The notes under the pieces were generated by a model, which saw only the letters and a list, made by a program, of their open reading frames with translations, was not told where the DNA came from and did not search any database. The position numbers and the translations under genes are program-made. Shown here one piece after another: positions 24,050 through 33,163 of a stretch of 64,000 nucleotides of DNA (its first letter is position 1; each line of letters starts with the position of its first letter). Source of the stretch: Mucilaginibacter flavidus. Lineage in GTDB: Bacteria > Bacteroidota > Bacteroidia > Sphingobacteriales > Sphingobacteriaceae. The stretch spans positions 1 to 64,000 of the forward strand of contig NZ_JAMXOE010000017.1 of assembly GCF_024055575.1 (NCBI RefSeq), given 5' to 3'.

Positions 24050-26050
24050 ATGAAACTGAAATTTATCGGCACCGCCGTCCTTTTGCTTTTAGTTATTTCG
24101 GCCAACGCGCAGCGCAGGCGCCGCGGTAGTAACAGCAACGATACCATCAGCACCAATTACCAGCCATCTGAACTTTTTTCACCGCTTTTTTACAGCGAAA
24201 AAGGTAACGAAGTGCATGCCGCCAATGGCGAACCGGGGCTTAAATACTGGCAAAACAGCGTAAGCTATTTTATTGACGCCACTATTGATACCACAGCAAA
24301 AACTTTAACAGCCACCGAAAAACTATATTACACAAATAACAGTCCTGATGCGTTGCAATACCTGTGGCTGCAGTTGGACCAGAATACCTACAAAAAAACT
24401 GCCCGCTCCAACTTTTCAACGGGCTTTTCGCCGGGTCCCAACCAGCACACCGAAGGGTATGATATTGAATCAGTTTTTATTAACCACGGAGATGTACTAA
24501 GAAAGGTTGAGTTTGAAATTACTGATACCCGCATGCAGGTACGCCTGCCAAAGGCTATTATGCCACATGGCGGCGGCATCAGTTTAATTATTAAATACAA
24601 ATACACACTCCCCGGTAATTTTGGCAACCGCACCGATTACGTACAAACCAAAAACGGCAAAATTTACGAAATTGCCCAGTGGTTCCCCCGCATGTGCGTT
24701 TATGACGACACCCGCGGCTGGGATACCCTGCCGTTTTTAGGCAGCGGTGAGTTTTATTTGGAATATGGCGATATCGACTATAAAGTAACCGTGCCGGCTA
24801 ATATGATTGTTGCGGGTTCGGGCGAGTTGCTTAATCCCAAAGAAGTGCTAACTGCGCAACAAAACACCAGGTTGGATGCAGCCCGTAATAGCGACAAAAC
24901 CATAATGATACGCGATGTAAACGAGGTAACCAGCCCGTCATCGCGCCCAACCAACAAAGGCAATCTTACCTGGCACTTTAAAATGCTGAACACCCGCGAT
25001 GTTGCTTTTGGCGCTTCGTCGGCTTATGTTTGGGATGCAGCAAGAGTTAACCTGCCGGGCGGTAAAAAATCGTTGGCCATGTCGGTTTACCCGGTTGAAA
25101 GCGCCGGTGAAGGGGCATGGGGCAGGGCGACCGAATACCTCAAAAAGTCGATAGAATATTTCTCGGAAAAATGGTTTGTTTACCCATGGCCATGCGCTGT
25201 TAACGAGGCGGGCATAGCAGGCGGTATGGAGTACCCGGGTATTGTGTTTGATGGCATTACAGATAAAGGCAAGGAGCTGTATTGGGTAACTGCGCACGAG
25301 ATTGGCCATAACTGGTTCCCGATGATTGTAGGCAGCGATGAGCGCCGTTTTGGCTGGATGGATGAAGGCTTTAATACCTTTATTGACATTTACGCCTCGG
25401 ACAACTTTAATAAAGGAGAATATGCCCCCAAACGCGATGGCGAATATGCACCGGGTGGGGGTAACCCTGCTGACGAAATCATCCCAATAATACAGGATCC
25501 TAACGCGCCAACGATAATGACCGCTGCCGACGCTATCCCCGAAAAATACCGCCACCCGCTGGTATATTTTAAACCTGCTTTCGGCCTGGTCTTATTGCGT
25601 GAACAAATCCTTGGTAAAAACCGGTTCGATTATGCGTTTAAAAACTACATCAACAAATGGGCCTACAAACACCCGCAGCCCGACGATTTTTTCAGGTCGA
25701 TGGATAACGGCGCAGGCGAAGATTTGTCGTGGTTTTGGAAAGGGTGGTTCTATAATAACTGGTCGCTTGATATCGTATTGGTAGATGCAAAATACGCCAG
25801 CAAAGACCCGAAAAACGGCCTGCAAATAACAGTCGCCAACAAAGAGGCTATGGCTATGCCGTTTACCGTTGAAGTTAAATTGAAAGACGGCACCAAACAA
25901 CGCACCTATTTCCCGGTTGAAACCTGGCTGCAAAACAAAGCTATAACATTTACCCTGCCGACAACAACCGAAGTGGAAAGCGTAACAATTGACCCTGACG
26001 CGGCTTTGCCGGATATTAACCGTAAAAATAATACAATGACGGTAAAATGA
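24050..26050 (+). CDS. Secreted M1-family metallopeptidase
   Basis: 666 residues from ATG 24050, chosen because the signal peptide (MKLKFIGTAVLLLLVISANAQ) starts there. The zinc motif is intact: HEIGH (416-420) with the third ligand Glu439 in WMDEGFNTF, and the substrate-recognition segment GGMEYPG precedes it. An aminopeptidase acting in the periplasm or outside the cell is expected. It is transcribed divergently from the Cys-motif gene with a 132-base intergenic region. It contrasts with the degenerate M1 domain encoded at 43960-47604. Confidence 0.92.
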   Translation: MKLKFIGTAVLLLLVISANAQRRRRGSNSNDTISTNYQPSELFSPLFYSEKGNEVHAANGEPGLKYWQNSVSYFIDATIDTTAKTLTATEKLYYTNNSPDALQYLWLQLDQNTYKKTARSNFSTGFSPGPNQHTEGYDIESVFINHGDVLRKVEFEITDTRMQVRLPKAIMPHGGGISLIIKYKYTLPGNFGNRTDYVQTKNGKIYEIAQWFPRMCVYDDTRGWDTLPFLGSGEFYLEYGDIDYKVTVPANMIVAGSGELLNPKEVLTAQQNTRLDAARNSDKTIMIRDVNEVTSPSSRPTNKGNLTWHFKMLNTRDVAFGASSAYVWDAARVNLPGGKKSLAMSVYPVESAGEGAWGRATEYLKKSIEYFSEKWFVYPWPCAVNEAGIAGGMEYPGIVFDGITDKGKELYWVTAHEIGHNWFPMIVGSDERRFGWMDEGFNTFIDIYASDNFNKGEYAPKRDGEYAPGGGNPADEIIPIIQDPNAPTIMTAADAIPEKYRHPLVYFKPAFGLVLLREQILGKNRFDYAFKNYINKWAYKHPQPDDFFRSMDNGAGEDLSWFWKGWFYNNWSLDIVLVDAKYASKDPKNGLQITVANKEAMAMPFTVEVKLKDGTKQRTYFPVETWLQNKAITFTLPTTTEVESVTIDPDAALPDINRKNNTMTVK

Positions 26051-26055
26051 GGATT

Positions 26056-26083
26056 GCAGAGACGCGAAGCATCGCGTCTCTAC
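26056..26083. repeat. GAGACGCG hairpin (second copy), probable terminator
   Basis: GAGACGCGAAGCATCGCGTCTC is a near-perfect hairpin followed by TACAATTTTTC. It lies between the convergent M1 peptidase and maf genes and shares sequence with the element at 2370-2467. Confidence 0.7.
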
Positions 26084-26640
26084 AATTTTTCTAATTCGCG
26101 ATACAGCTTTTCCGTAGGCAGCCCGACCACATTTGTATACGAGCCATCTATTCGCTCAATACCGATCAAGCCAATACGTTCTTGTATCCCGTATGACCCA
26201 GCCTTGTCAAAAGGTTTATATTTATCGACGTAATTACTGATTTCCTCTTCAGCGAGTTCGCTGAAATAAACTTCCGAAACATCATAAAAGCTATGGTATT
26301 TATGTTTGTGCAGCAGGCAAACCCCGGTAATTACCCTGTGCATCCTGCCTGAAAGCAATTGGAGCATTTCGATGGCGTGCGCCGCATCTTCCGGTTTACC
26401 TAATATCAGGTCATCAATGCAAACAATGGTATCAGCGGTAAGCACAATCTCGTCGCCAACGGTTTCATCAAATGCTTCCGCTTTTTTTGTGGCGATATAA
26501 ACTGCCACTTCTTCGGGCGTTAAACTATCCGGGTACGATTCATCTACATCCTTCAGCACCACCCTGAATTCTATATCCATCAGTCGTAACAGTTCCTGCC
26601 TGCGTGGCGATTTTGATGCGAGAATAATATTGTAGTTCAT
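26080..26640 (-). CDS. maf: Maf-like nucleoside triphosphate pyrophosphatase
   Basis: 186 residues from ATG 26640 (MNYNIILASKSPRRQELL), where family homology starts; the frame extends upstream only through a word repeat. ASKSPRR, the TADTIV segment and the KAGSYGIQE segment are family hallmarks. Such enzymes hydrolyse non-canonical or modified NTPs (for example dTTP, UTP or m5-derivatives) and limit their incorporation. It is the last gene of a leftward group with kdsC, iscX, fdx and a DUF2520 gene. Confidence 0.92.
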   Translation of the reverse strand: MNYNIILASKSPRRQELLRLMDIEFRVVLKDVDESYPDSLTPEEVAVYIATKKAEAFDETVGDEIVLTADTIVCIDDLILGKPEDAAHAIEMLQLLSGRMHRVITGVCLLHKHKYHSFYDVSEVYFSELAEEEISNYVDKYKPFDKAGSYGIQERIGLIGIERIDGSYTNVVGLPTEKLYRELEKL

Positions 26641-26798
26641 AGTTGATGGTTCATGGTTTATAGAAGAAATGCTCATGGTTGATGGTTCATGGTTCATAGC
26701 CGGAAGCAAAGTCTGTTAATGGTTTCAGCTACAAAATTAGTGATCTGTATTAACCAATGGCCGCAGCTACCATGACCTATGAACCATCAACTATGAAC
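26641..26798. repeat. Word array GGTTCATAGTTGAT / ATCAACTATGAACC, inverted arms
   Basis: Left arm (26641-26699) repeats GTTGATGGTTCATGGTTTAT, TCATGGTTGATGGTTCATGG and GTTCATAG. Right arm (26776-26798) has CCTATGAACCATCAACTATG. The array starts right at the maf start codon, whose own sequence GTAGTTCATAG is part of it, and lies between kdsC and maf. Confidence 0.75.
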
Positions 26799-26804
26799 TC
26801 TTCC

Positions 26805-27326
26805 CTACCAGCTATACGCCTCTTCGGTCATCCACTTATCCTGTATTTTCAATACCTTTTCAATTACATCTCGGGCGCAGCCTTTACCGCCAACAAAGGG
26901 CGAAACATATTTACTGATGGCCTTTATTTCTTCCACCGCATCGGCAGGACAAACAGGCAGGCCAACGTATTTCATAGCTTCCAGGTCGGGAATATCATCA
27001 CCCATATACAGCACATTTTCGGGACTAATGGCCTTTTCTTCCAGGTATATCTTCAGTTTGGTAATTTTGGTGTGTATACCCATGTAAACATCCCGCACAC
27101 CCAGGCTGTTTAAACGGTGCATCTGCGCCTTTGAGCGGCTGCCGGATACCGTAACAACATTGTATCCGCACTTTACCGCCAGTTGTAGCGCATAGCCATC
27201 CTTGATGTTAAAAGCCCGGCTTTGCAAACCATCGTCTGTCACAAAAACAGAGCCATCGGTAAGTACGCCGTCAACGTCAAAAACAAACGTAGTTATTTCT
27301 TTAAGCTTGGATAAAAATGATTCCAC
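26805..27326 (-). CDS. kdsC: HAD-family KdsC-type phosphatase
   Basis: 173 residues. HAD motif I FDVDGVLTDGSVF, motif II VSGSRS, and motif III/IV GDDIPDLEAMK are present, without a cap domain, as in KdsC, which releases phosphate from KDO-8-phosphate for lipopolysaccharide synthesis. Homologues that act on other sugar-acid phosphates exist, so the exact substrate is by family. The neighbours (DUF2520 gene upstream, maf downstream) match a gene order I recall from related genomes, with fdx and iscX inserted here. Confidence 0.88.
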   Translation of the reverse strand: MESFLSKLKEITTFVFDVDGVLTDGSVFVTDDGLQSRAFNIKDGYALQLAVKCGYNVVTVSGSRSKAQMHRLNSLGVRDVYMGIHTKITKLKIYLEEKAISPENVLYMGDDIPDLEAMKYVGLPVCPADAVEEIKAISKYVSPFVGGKGCARDVIEKVLKIQDKWMTEEAYSW

Positions 27327-27399
27327 TAATTATTTTTTTTTATTCCACCGATTGTTGAATGATTTCACCGATGACCACAACTCACCACTGCAACTGCAA

Positions 27400-27642
27400 T
27401 TACTGGTTATCCCGCCACTCATATACCCAGGCCGACTGGATTTGCTCCAGGTGCCCTTCGTTCGATTCTTCGCGGGTGCCCGCAAAGTTGGGCAGGCTCA
27501 GCACCCACTCCAGTAAATCCGTAAAACGGATGCGGTATATTTTCGATTCGCCAAAGTCGTCACCAAACTTTTCATAAAGCTCGATAGCAATGTCTTCGTG
27601 ATCTTTCCAATGTATCGGCAGGCTAAACTTTTCGTCGTTCAT
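27400..27642 (-). CDS. iscX: Fe-S cluster assembly protein IscX
   Basis: 80 residues: IHWKDHEDIAIELYEKFGDD, PNFAGTREESNEGHLEQIQ and a final WVYEW are the conserved IscX features. IscX is a small acidic regulator that binds the IscS desulfurase and ferrous iron. It is placed 34 bases after the ferredoxin gene, as at the end of the classical isc operon, but iscS, iscU and iscA are not here. Confidence 0.92.
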   Translation of the reverse strand: MNDEKFSLPIHWKDHEDIAIELYEKFGDDFGESKIYRIRFTDLLEWVLSLPNFAGTREESNEGHLEQIQSAWVYEWRDNQ

Positions 27643-27675
27643 TTTTGAATATAGTTATAATAGGTATAAGTGCTA

Positions 27676-28008
27676 CTAATGCCCCAGGAATTGGTTTTGG
27701 TCTGGCAACGTAATCTCTATGTCGCCGTCAACAATAACACACTGGCAGCCCAAACGCGAGTTGATGCGCGGGTTAACCGCCCTGTCGATAAAATCTTCTT
27801 CTTTGTCAGATATCTCCTGGATATTATCCATACCCTTGTTTACATATACGTGGCAGGTACTGCATCCGCATACCCCGCCGCAATTGTGCTGCAGCTCAAT
27901 GCCGTTTTCCAGGCAAACGTCCAAAACAGATTCACCTTCGGCAATGGGTAATTCAACACTGTCCATACCCTTCTCCTCAAAGCTTATCTTAACTTTAAAA
28001 ATGTTCAT
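27676..28008 (-). CDS. fdx: 2Fe-2S ferredoxin, Isc type
   Basis: 110 residues. The cluster ligands lie in HNCGGVCGCSTC (Cys, five residues, Cys, two residues, Cys) and in the later GCQC, the spacing of vertebrate/Isc-type ferredoxins. It should deliver electrons for Fe-S cluster assembly or to an oxidoreductase. It precedes iscX on the same strand and follows the DUF2520 gene by 19 bases. Confidence 0.9.
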   Translation of the reverse strand: MNIFKVKISFEEKGMDSVELPIAEGESVLDVCLENGIELQHNCGGVCGCSTCHVYVNKGMDNIQEISDKEEDFIDRAVNPRINSRLGCQCVIVDGDIEITLPDQNQFLGH

Positions 28009-28027
28009 TTCAGCAAAAGTAACAAAA

Positions 28028-28810
28028 TTACCCGTGCCCGTGCCCCGTATTATTGTTTTTGATAATATCCTGACTTAACAACTCATAAATAGTCTTTAAG
28101 TCCGGCTTTGTATCCAGCATTTGCAAGTGTGCCGCCATGGTGTTTTCATCATTGCGGATAGCGGGTCCCGTTTGCACCTCCGCTGGCAGGTGGGTTTGTA
28201 CTTTTTGGGCTGTTTCTAAAATCAATGGCCGCAACATTTCAAAATCCATTTCATTTTCTGCCAGTAATTGCTGTGCTATATTATAAAGGTAGTTGGGGAA
28301 ATTACATGCAAACACGGCAGCCAGGTGTAATATTTTGCGCTGTGTCGAGCTTACCCGGTAAACGTTATTGCTTACGGTTCGCGCAAGGTCAATCAATAGG
28401 GTGGTTATGCTTTCATCCGCTCCCTCTATGCAAAGGGGCACCGTTAAAAAATCAACTTCCTTATTTTTACTAAGGGTTTGCAGCGGATAAAAAACACCTG
28501 ATTTTGAGGTAAAATTCAATAATGTCCGCAAATCAGTAGCACCGGAAGTGTGGGCTATCAGCCTCTTGTGCTTCGCCAACGTTTCGGCAATTGAGCCGAT
28601 GACATCATCCTTAACCGAAATTATAAAGATATCGGTCTCCGGGCTAACATGGCTTAAATCATCAATCGCTTCGGCGCCTACGTGGTAGGCAAGCAGTGCC
28701 GCGTTTTGCATATTGGCACTGTAAACCTGCACAATGCGGTGACCTGCGTTTTTAAAAGCAGCCGCAAGGTGTGTGGCAACATTCCCCGAACCTATTATAC
28801 TTATGCGCAT
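28028..28810 (-). CDS. DUF2520 Rossmann-like protein
   Basis: 260 residues. An NAD(P)-binding N-terminus (MRISIIGSGNVATHLAAAF) is followed by an F420-reductase-like fold and an alpha-helical C-terminal DUF2520 domain (HLAAVFACNFPNYLYNIAQQ, NDENTMAAHL). It resembles pyrroline-5-carboxylate reductase and NADP oxidoreductases in architecture, but its substrate is not established. First gene of the run DUF2520, fdx, iscX, kdsC, maf. Confidence 0.85.
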   Translation of the reverse strand: MRISIIGSGNVATHLAAAFKNAGHRIVQVYSANMQNAALLAYHVGAEAIDDLSHVSPETDIFIISVKDDVIGSIAETLAKHKRLIAHTSGATDLRTLLNFTSKSGVFYPLQTLSKNKEVDFLTVPLCIEGADESITTLLIDLARTVSNNVYRVSSTQRKILHLAAVFACNFPNYLYNIAQQLLAENEMDFEMLRPLILETAQKVQTHLPAEVQTGPAIRNDENTMAAHLQMLDTKPDLKTIYELLSQDIIKNNNTGHGHG

Positions 28811-28898
28811 ATATTGTAAATTATAGGTAGCGATAACACAAATATTTCCCCTATTTTTAAGTTTTCAGAAACGTTTATATTATCCAATTAACCAGGGC

Positions 28899-29819
28899 AT
28901 GAAATTACTTAAAGTCATCTTTACTACCATCTTATTTTTAGCCATATTAACAAGTATTTACTTTTTGATTATGTACAAAAAAAGCGACATGGAGAAAAAG
29001 GAGCTGACAGATGAAGAAAGGAAAGGAACTACAGGCCAATACATAAAACTAAGCCAGGGCGTTACCCACTATGAAATAGCAGGGCCCGACACCGGGCAGG
29101 TAGTAATATTGGTACACGGTTTTAGCGTACCTTATTTTATCTGGGACGGTACTTATGAATACCTGGTTAAGCAGGGTTTCAGGGTAGTACGGTATGACCA
29201 GTACGGCCGGGGCTTTTCTGACAGGCCCGATGTAGTTTACAATAGCGTTCTGTATCAAAATCAACTGGCTGAATTGATTAAGCAACTGCACCTGAAAACC
29301 CCTGTTGATTTGGCAGGTGTGTCGCACGGCGGCAAGGTTATTACGGATTTTACCTGCAGCCACCCGGAATTGGTTAGTAAGGTAATTTTGGTTGACCCCG
29401 CCTACCCTTATGAAAAACCGTCAGAATCAAAGCTATACATTGACTATCACGAAGCTACCCATGGCGACGAACGGGCCACCGGGCAACTGGCAGATTTTAA
29501 ATACCCGCAGCGGCACCCGGATTGGGTTGCTAAATACCGGGTGCAAATGCAGTACAAAGGTTTCAGGAATGCCCTGGTATCAACCATGTATAATTATAAT
29601 TACAACGGTCGTGCAGCCAATGTCTGCCTTAACGGCACGCACAAACCCGTGTTGCTGGTATGGGGGAAAGAGGATCACACAGTTCCAATTGCATTCAGTG
29701 ATTCTATCCGCAGCGTATTGAAAGTTGATTTCTTTCCGGTGGATGATGCCGGGCATTTGCCTTATATCGAGCAGGCAGATAAAGTTAATCCTATGATTGC
29801 GGAGTTTTTGAGGAAATAG
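28899..29819 (+). CDS. Alpha/beta-hydrolase
   Basis: 306 residues. An N-terminal membrane anchor or uncleaved signal (LKVIFTTILFLAILTSIYFL) is followed by the oxyanion segment ILVHGFSVPYFIW, the nucleophile elbow GVSHGG, an acid in VWGKEDHTVP and the catalytic His in AGHLPY. All three triad members are in place. Likely a periplasm-facing lipase or esterase-type enzyme; the substrate is unknown. It stands alone, divergent from the DUF2520 gene. Confidence 0.87.
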   Translation: MKLLKVIFTTILFLAILTSIYFLIMYKKSDMEKKELTDEERKGTTGQYIKLSQGVTHYEIAGPDTGQVVILVHGFSVPYFIWDGTYEYLVKQGFRVVRYDQYGRGFSDRPDVVYNSVLYQNQLAELIKQLHLKTPVDLAGVSHGGKVITDFTCSHPELVSKVILVDPAYPYEKPSESKLYIDYHEATHGDERATGQLADFKYPQRHPDWVAKYRVQMQYKGFRNALVSTMYNYNYNGRAANVCLNGTHKPVLLVWGKEDHTVPIAFSDSIRSVLKVDFFPVDDAGHLPYIEQADKVNPMIAEFLRK

Positions 29820-29861
29820 CTCATTTTTAGGTCACTTTTTGATTTGATATTATCTCTAGCA

Positions 29862-30008
29862 CGTCATTGCGAGGAACGAAGCAACCTCTACATATGCAAA
29901 TCAACGAAATAAAGGCTTTGTGGTGACCTATCAGCCGCATTTAGGTCACACAAACATTAAGATCCATGAATGTCCTGCGTAGAGTTTGCTTCGTTCCTCG
30001 CAATGACG
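29862..30008. repeat. MITE/REP-like nested palindrome, TCATTGCG family, copy 2
   Basis: Ends CGTCATTGCGAGGAACGAAG and CTTCGTTCCTCGCAATGACG are perfect reverse complements. An inner pair TTTGTGGTGACCT and AGGTCACACAAAC forms a second stem. Located between the alpha/beta-hydrolase and ccmF, whose 3' ends face each other. Confidence 0.85.
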
Positions 30009-30031
30009 ATGATATTTAAACTTGGGCTATA

Positions 30032-32503
30032 CTATACCGTCTTCAGCTCGCTATTCCTTCTTCTTATCGACATTAAAAACCCTATTATCATAATAATAGT
30101 ACCCGACCATAGGAAGTTGATATAAGGGAAATCAAGCGCACGCATTACTATCCATGGCTTTTTGTTTTGCGGCTGCTGGTAAACAACTATCTCCACCTTG
30201 TTTTCGGCAGGGATAATTTTTGAAAGGCGCAGCTTCAAGCCTGCATCTTCAACCTTGCGGGCAAAATCAAACACGCTTTTGTTCTTTATCATATAAACCG
30301 GCTCGGCTTCGTATTTTTTGTTGTGCGATATCACTTCCAGCTTTGCGCCGATGGCTACATCATTGCCTGTAATAGGAATATTCTGCACCTTAACTTCCCG
30401 GTTTAACGACTTCAATATGATGTCGCCGTCCCTGTAGTGAATGGTATCGCCAACAGCAATTTGGTGAGGAACAGGCTCATCGTAATTCTTATCGTCGTTT
30501 TCTTCGCCATGTGCGTCGCCTGCAGCAGCAGCCTGGGTATTGGTACCGACCGGCAAAGCTGTTATGTGAGTATACAAATCGTGCAGTAAATAATGTTTGG
30601 TATCAGGCACCGGCGATGGCTCCGAACCCATTTGCGGGTTGGTAAGCACGTTGGGTCTTAGTATAAATTCTTCTGTAACTTTACCAGTTTCATCCAGGCG
30701 TTTATAATTCACTTTAAAATAACGGTTAGGCGCTGCCACTGAGTCACCCAGGTAGGTAACCGTGTAGTCGCCCATTTTTACCGGCTCGTTTTTATAGATC
30801 ATTACGTTTTCGCGCGCACTGCCCATACCCTCGGCCTTATCAAAACCACTCATTTTGATCACTCCCGACTCGTTAAGCGATACCACCTTGCGTGTTCCGG
30901 CAGCAATCAGCGCCCCAACCAGCATCAGCGCAAAACCAATGTGCGCCACTGCCGAGCCTGCAAGCTTAAACTTACCTTTAACCGCATCGGCCAAGACCTT
31001 GCCGTTGGCCAAAACCGAGTAAATAGACCCAAACATTACCAGGTTAAACACAAAATGTAGTTTGTAAAGGCCGGTAGCGTAAACGACCAAAGCAGTTATC
31101 AACGCCGCTAACACAAAGTACACCGCAGTAGTTATGAAAAAGCGGGTAATGTCTGATTTTTTGTATTTTAAAAACTGGGTAAAGCCGGTAAGTATTGCAA
31201 TAACCATAGCAAACGAAGCCTGGATAACGTTATAATGCCCCACCAAATCAACCGGCGGTGCTATTTTGGTGCCAAATGCCCTGTTAAACACCGGGATTGA
31301 TGTTACCAGCAACAAATGGAAACATGAAAGCGCCAGGAATATTGCACCTACAAACATCCAGAACTCGCGCGAATAAGTGTCTTCGTCCTTTTTGGTAATC
31401 GGCATCTCTTTGAACCGTGCCACTACCAGCCATACAGATATAACCAGGAACACGATAACGTAACTCACCAACTGCCCGAACATACCTAAATCGGTAAACG
31501 CGTGCACTGAAGTATCGCCAAGTACGCCGCTTCTTGCGAGGAATGATGAATATAGCACCATGATAAAGCTCACCAACACAAGGATGGTAGCAGTGACATA
31601 GGAGTGCCCGGTGTTTTTGTAAACAATCATTACGTGTACCCCACCCACTAACGTTAGCCATGGAAAAATCGACGCGTTTTCAACCGCATCCCAGGCCCAG
31701 AAGCCGCCAAAGTTTAGCGATTGGTACGCCCACAACGAACCCATTATTACACCCACACCCAAAATCATTGAAGCAAAAAGCCCCCACGAAATAGCAGGTG
31801 CAATCCATTCTTTATAACGTTTTTGCCAAAGCCCCGCAACAGCATAGGCAAATGGTACAACCACTGATGCCGCACCTAAAAACAGGGTTGGCGGGTGTAT
31901 TACCATCCAATAGTTTTGCAGCAAGGGGTTCATACCCTGACCGTCTTTTATATACGTAAGATAATCAGATCGCGAAAATATCGGCCCCTCAACTGCATTC
32001 CTTAAAAGCAGGAATGGCGAACTGCCTATCCTCGCGCCAAAAAGCTCGATGCCTAATAGCATTGATGCCAGGAATAACTGTGAGAGTGAAATAACCGTCA
32101 TTACCGGCCTTTCCCACGATTTTGCGCGCCAAATCAGGATATTACCTAAAACCGCCTGCCAGAACGTCCACAACAAAAAGCCGCCTTCTTGCCCGTTCCA
32201 AAATCCGGATACGATGTAGTAAACCGGTAACGACCGCGAGGTATAGGCCCACGCGTAATGATATTCGAAATAATGATTGTAAATAACGTAAAACAGTAAT
32301 ACTGCTACGCCTAAAATAGATATGGAATTCGCCCAGAAGGCTATGCGCCCCATTTTCAGCCACGAAGTATCAAGTTTATTGGTACTGGTAGTAGCAAAAT
32401 AATAACTTATAGTTGAGAGTAGCGCCGCGCCGAATGATAGAATAACAAACACTTGCCCAATATGGCCGGGCAAAAGGTGTTCGCCTTTAAAAGCTGTATC
32501 CAT
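30032..32503 (-). CDS. ccmF: Cytochrome c maturation haem lyase CcmF
   Basis: 823 residues with about 14 membrane spans. It has the tryptophan-rich haem-handling motif (GGFWAWDAVENASIFPWL), the segment WNGQEGGFLLW and conserved His residues in loops. A large soluble domain follows near residues 540-790. CcmF, with CcmH, ligates haem from CcmE to apocytochrome c in the periplasm. ccmE lies 9 bases upstream. No ccmG or ccmH is in the window. Confidence 0.94.
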   Translation of the reverse strand: MDTAFKGEHLLPGHIGQVFVILSFGAALLSTISYYFATTSTNKLDTSWLKMGRIAFWANSISILGVAVLLFYVIYNHYFEYHYAWAYTSRSLPVYYIVSGFWNGQEGGFLLWTFWQAVLGNILIWRAKSWERPVMTVISLSQLFLASMLLGIELFGARIGSSPFLLLRNAVEGPIFSRSDYLTYIKDGQGMNPLLQNYWMVIHPPTLFLGAASVVVPFAYAVAGLWQKRYKEWIAPAISWGLFASMILGVGVIMGSLWAYQSLNFGGFWAWDAVENASIFPWLTLVGGVHVMIVYKNTGHSYVTATILVLVSFIMVLYSSFLARSGVLGDTSVHAFTDLGMFGQLVSYVIVFLVISVWLVVARFKEMPITKKDEDTYSREFWMFVGAIFLALSCFHLLLVTSIPVFNRAFGTKIAPPVDLVGHYNVIQASFAMVIAILTGFTQFLKYKKSDITRFFITTAVYFVLAALITALVVYATGLYKLHFVFNLVMFGSIYSVLANGKVLADAVKGKFKLAGSAVAHIGFALMLVGALIAAGTRKVVSLNESGVIKMSGFDKAEGMGSARENVMIYKNEPVKMGDYTVTYLGDSVAAPNRYFKVNYKRLDETGKVTEEFILRPNVLTNPQMGSEPSPVPDTKHYLLHDLYTHITALPVGTNTQAAAAGDAHGEENDDKNYDEPVPHQIAVGDTIHYRDGDIILKSLNREVKVQNIPITGNDVAIGAKLEVISHNKKYEAEPVYMIKNKSVFDFARKVEDAGLKLRLSKIIPAENKVEIVVYQQPQNKKPWIVMRALDFPYINFLWSGTIIMIIGFLMSIRRRNSELKTV

Positions 32504-32512
32504 TAAATAATT

Positions 32513-32923
32513 TTATATTTCGGCCGTTTTAGCCTTGAACTCGGTAACTTCTACTTTGTCTTTGGTGTACTTCGACGGGCATTTCATCAGGATGGTTGAT
32601 GCATGAAATTCTTTGCCTGTCATGCGGCCGGTAAGCACAATCTGTTCCGACTTCTCGAAATCCTGTGGCTTGGTGCCGGTATATATCACCTTACATTCCT
32701 CACCTTTATTATCTTTCACAAAAAATGCAAAATAGTTAGCATCCTTTGCAGCGTCGTAATAAAGTTCCTTGCTTTTATCTAAATGGCCAACTACGTGTAG
32801 CTCATCAGTTGTTTTTTTAGCGTCGCTGAACGAGCCGTAAGTACTTGAGCTGGAATAAGTACTGATAATAACTGCTATCGCGATAGCAATTACAACCAAA
32901 CCAAATATTGCGCTTTTTTTCAT
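32513..32923 (-). CDS. ccmE: Haem chaperone CcmE, CxxxY variant
   Basis: 136 residues: an N-terminal membrane anchor (SAIFGLVVIAIAIAVIIST), then the small OB-fold domain (VGHLDKSKELYYDA, VKDNKGEECKVIYTGTKPQDF, VLTGRM). At the haem-attachment position it reads KCPSKYTK, where E. coli has HDENY, so the covalent haem residue is Cys rather than His. Such variants are documented in Desulfovibrio and archaea. Shares an operon with ccmF (9-base gap). A Shine-Dalgarno-like GAGGAG lies upstream of the ATG. Confidence 0.9.
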   Translation of the reverse strand: MKKSAIFGLVVIAIAIAVIISTYSSSSTYGSFSDAKKTTDELHVVGHLDKSKELYYDAAKDANYFAFFVKDNKGEECKVIYTGTKPQDFEKSEQIVLTGRMTGKEFHASTILMKCPSKYTKDKVEVTEFKAKTAEI

Positions 32924-33024
32924 TAAAGGTTATCTCCTCGTATTTCGGTTTACAAAAATACAAAACGTTAATGTAATAATGTTTATTACAAGGGATTAAT
33001 ATTATTTAGAATTATTCTTAATTA

Positions 33025-33163
33025 AGTCAGTAAAGTCCGAAAAGAAAAAAGAAAAACGAAGTTGATTAGATTGATTGAGTTGGATTAAGTTAATTAAGCT
33101 TCTCAAAACTTGCAGCGTCTTTACTGACTTTCCCAACTTTTCGGACTTTCCCGACTTCCAACT
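33025..33163. repeat. TCCGAAAGTC and GATTGAGTT word arrays, inverted arms
   Basis: AGTCAGTAAAGTCCGAAAAG (33026-33045) pairs with CTTTACTGACTTTCC and TTTTCGGACTTTCCCGACTT (33119-33158). Between them is TTGATTAGATTGATTGAGTT and related words. Two word families therefore share one spacer. Confidence 0.75.
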
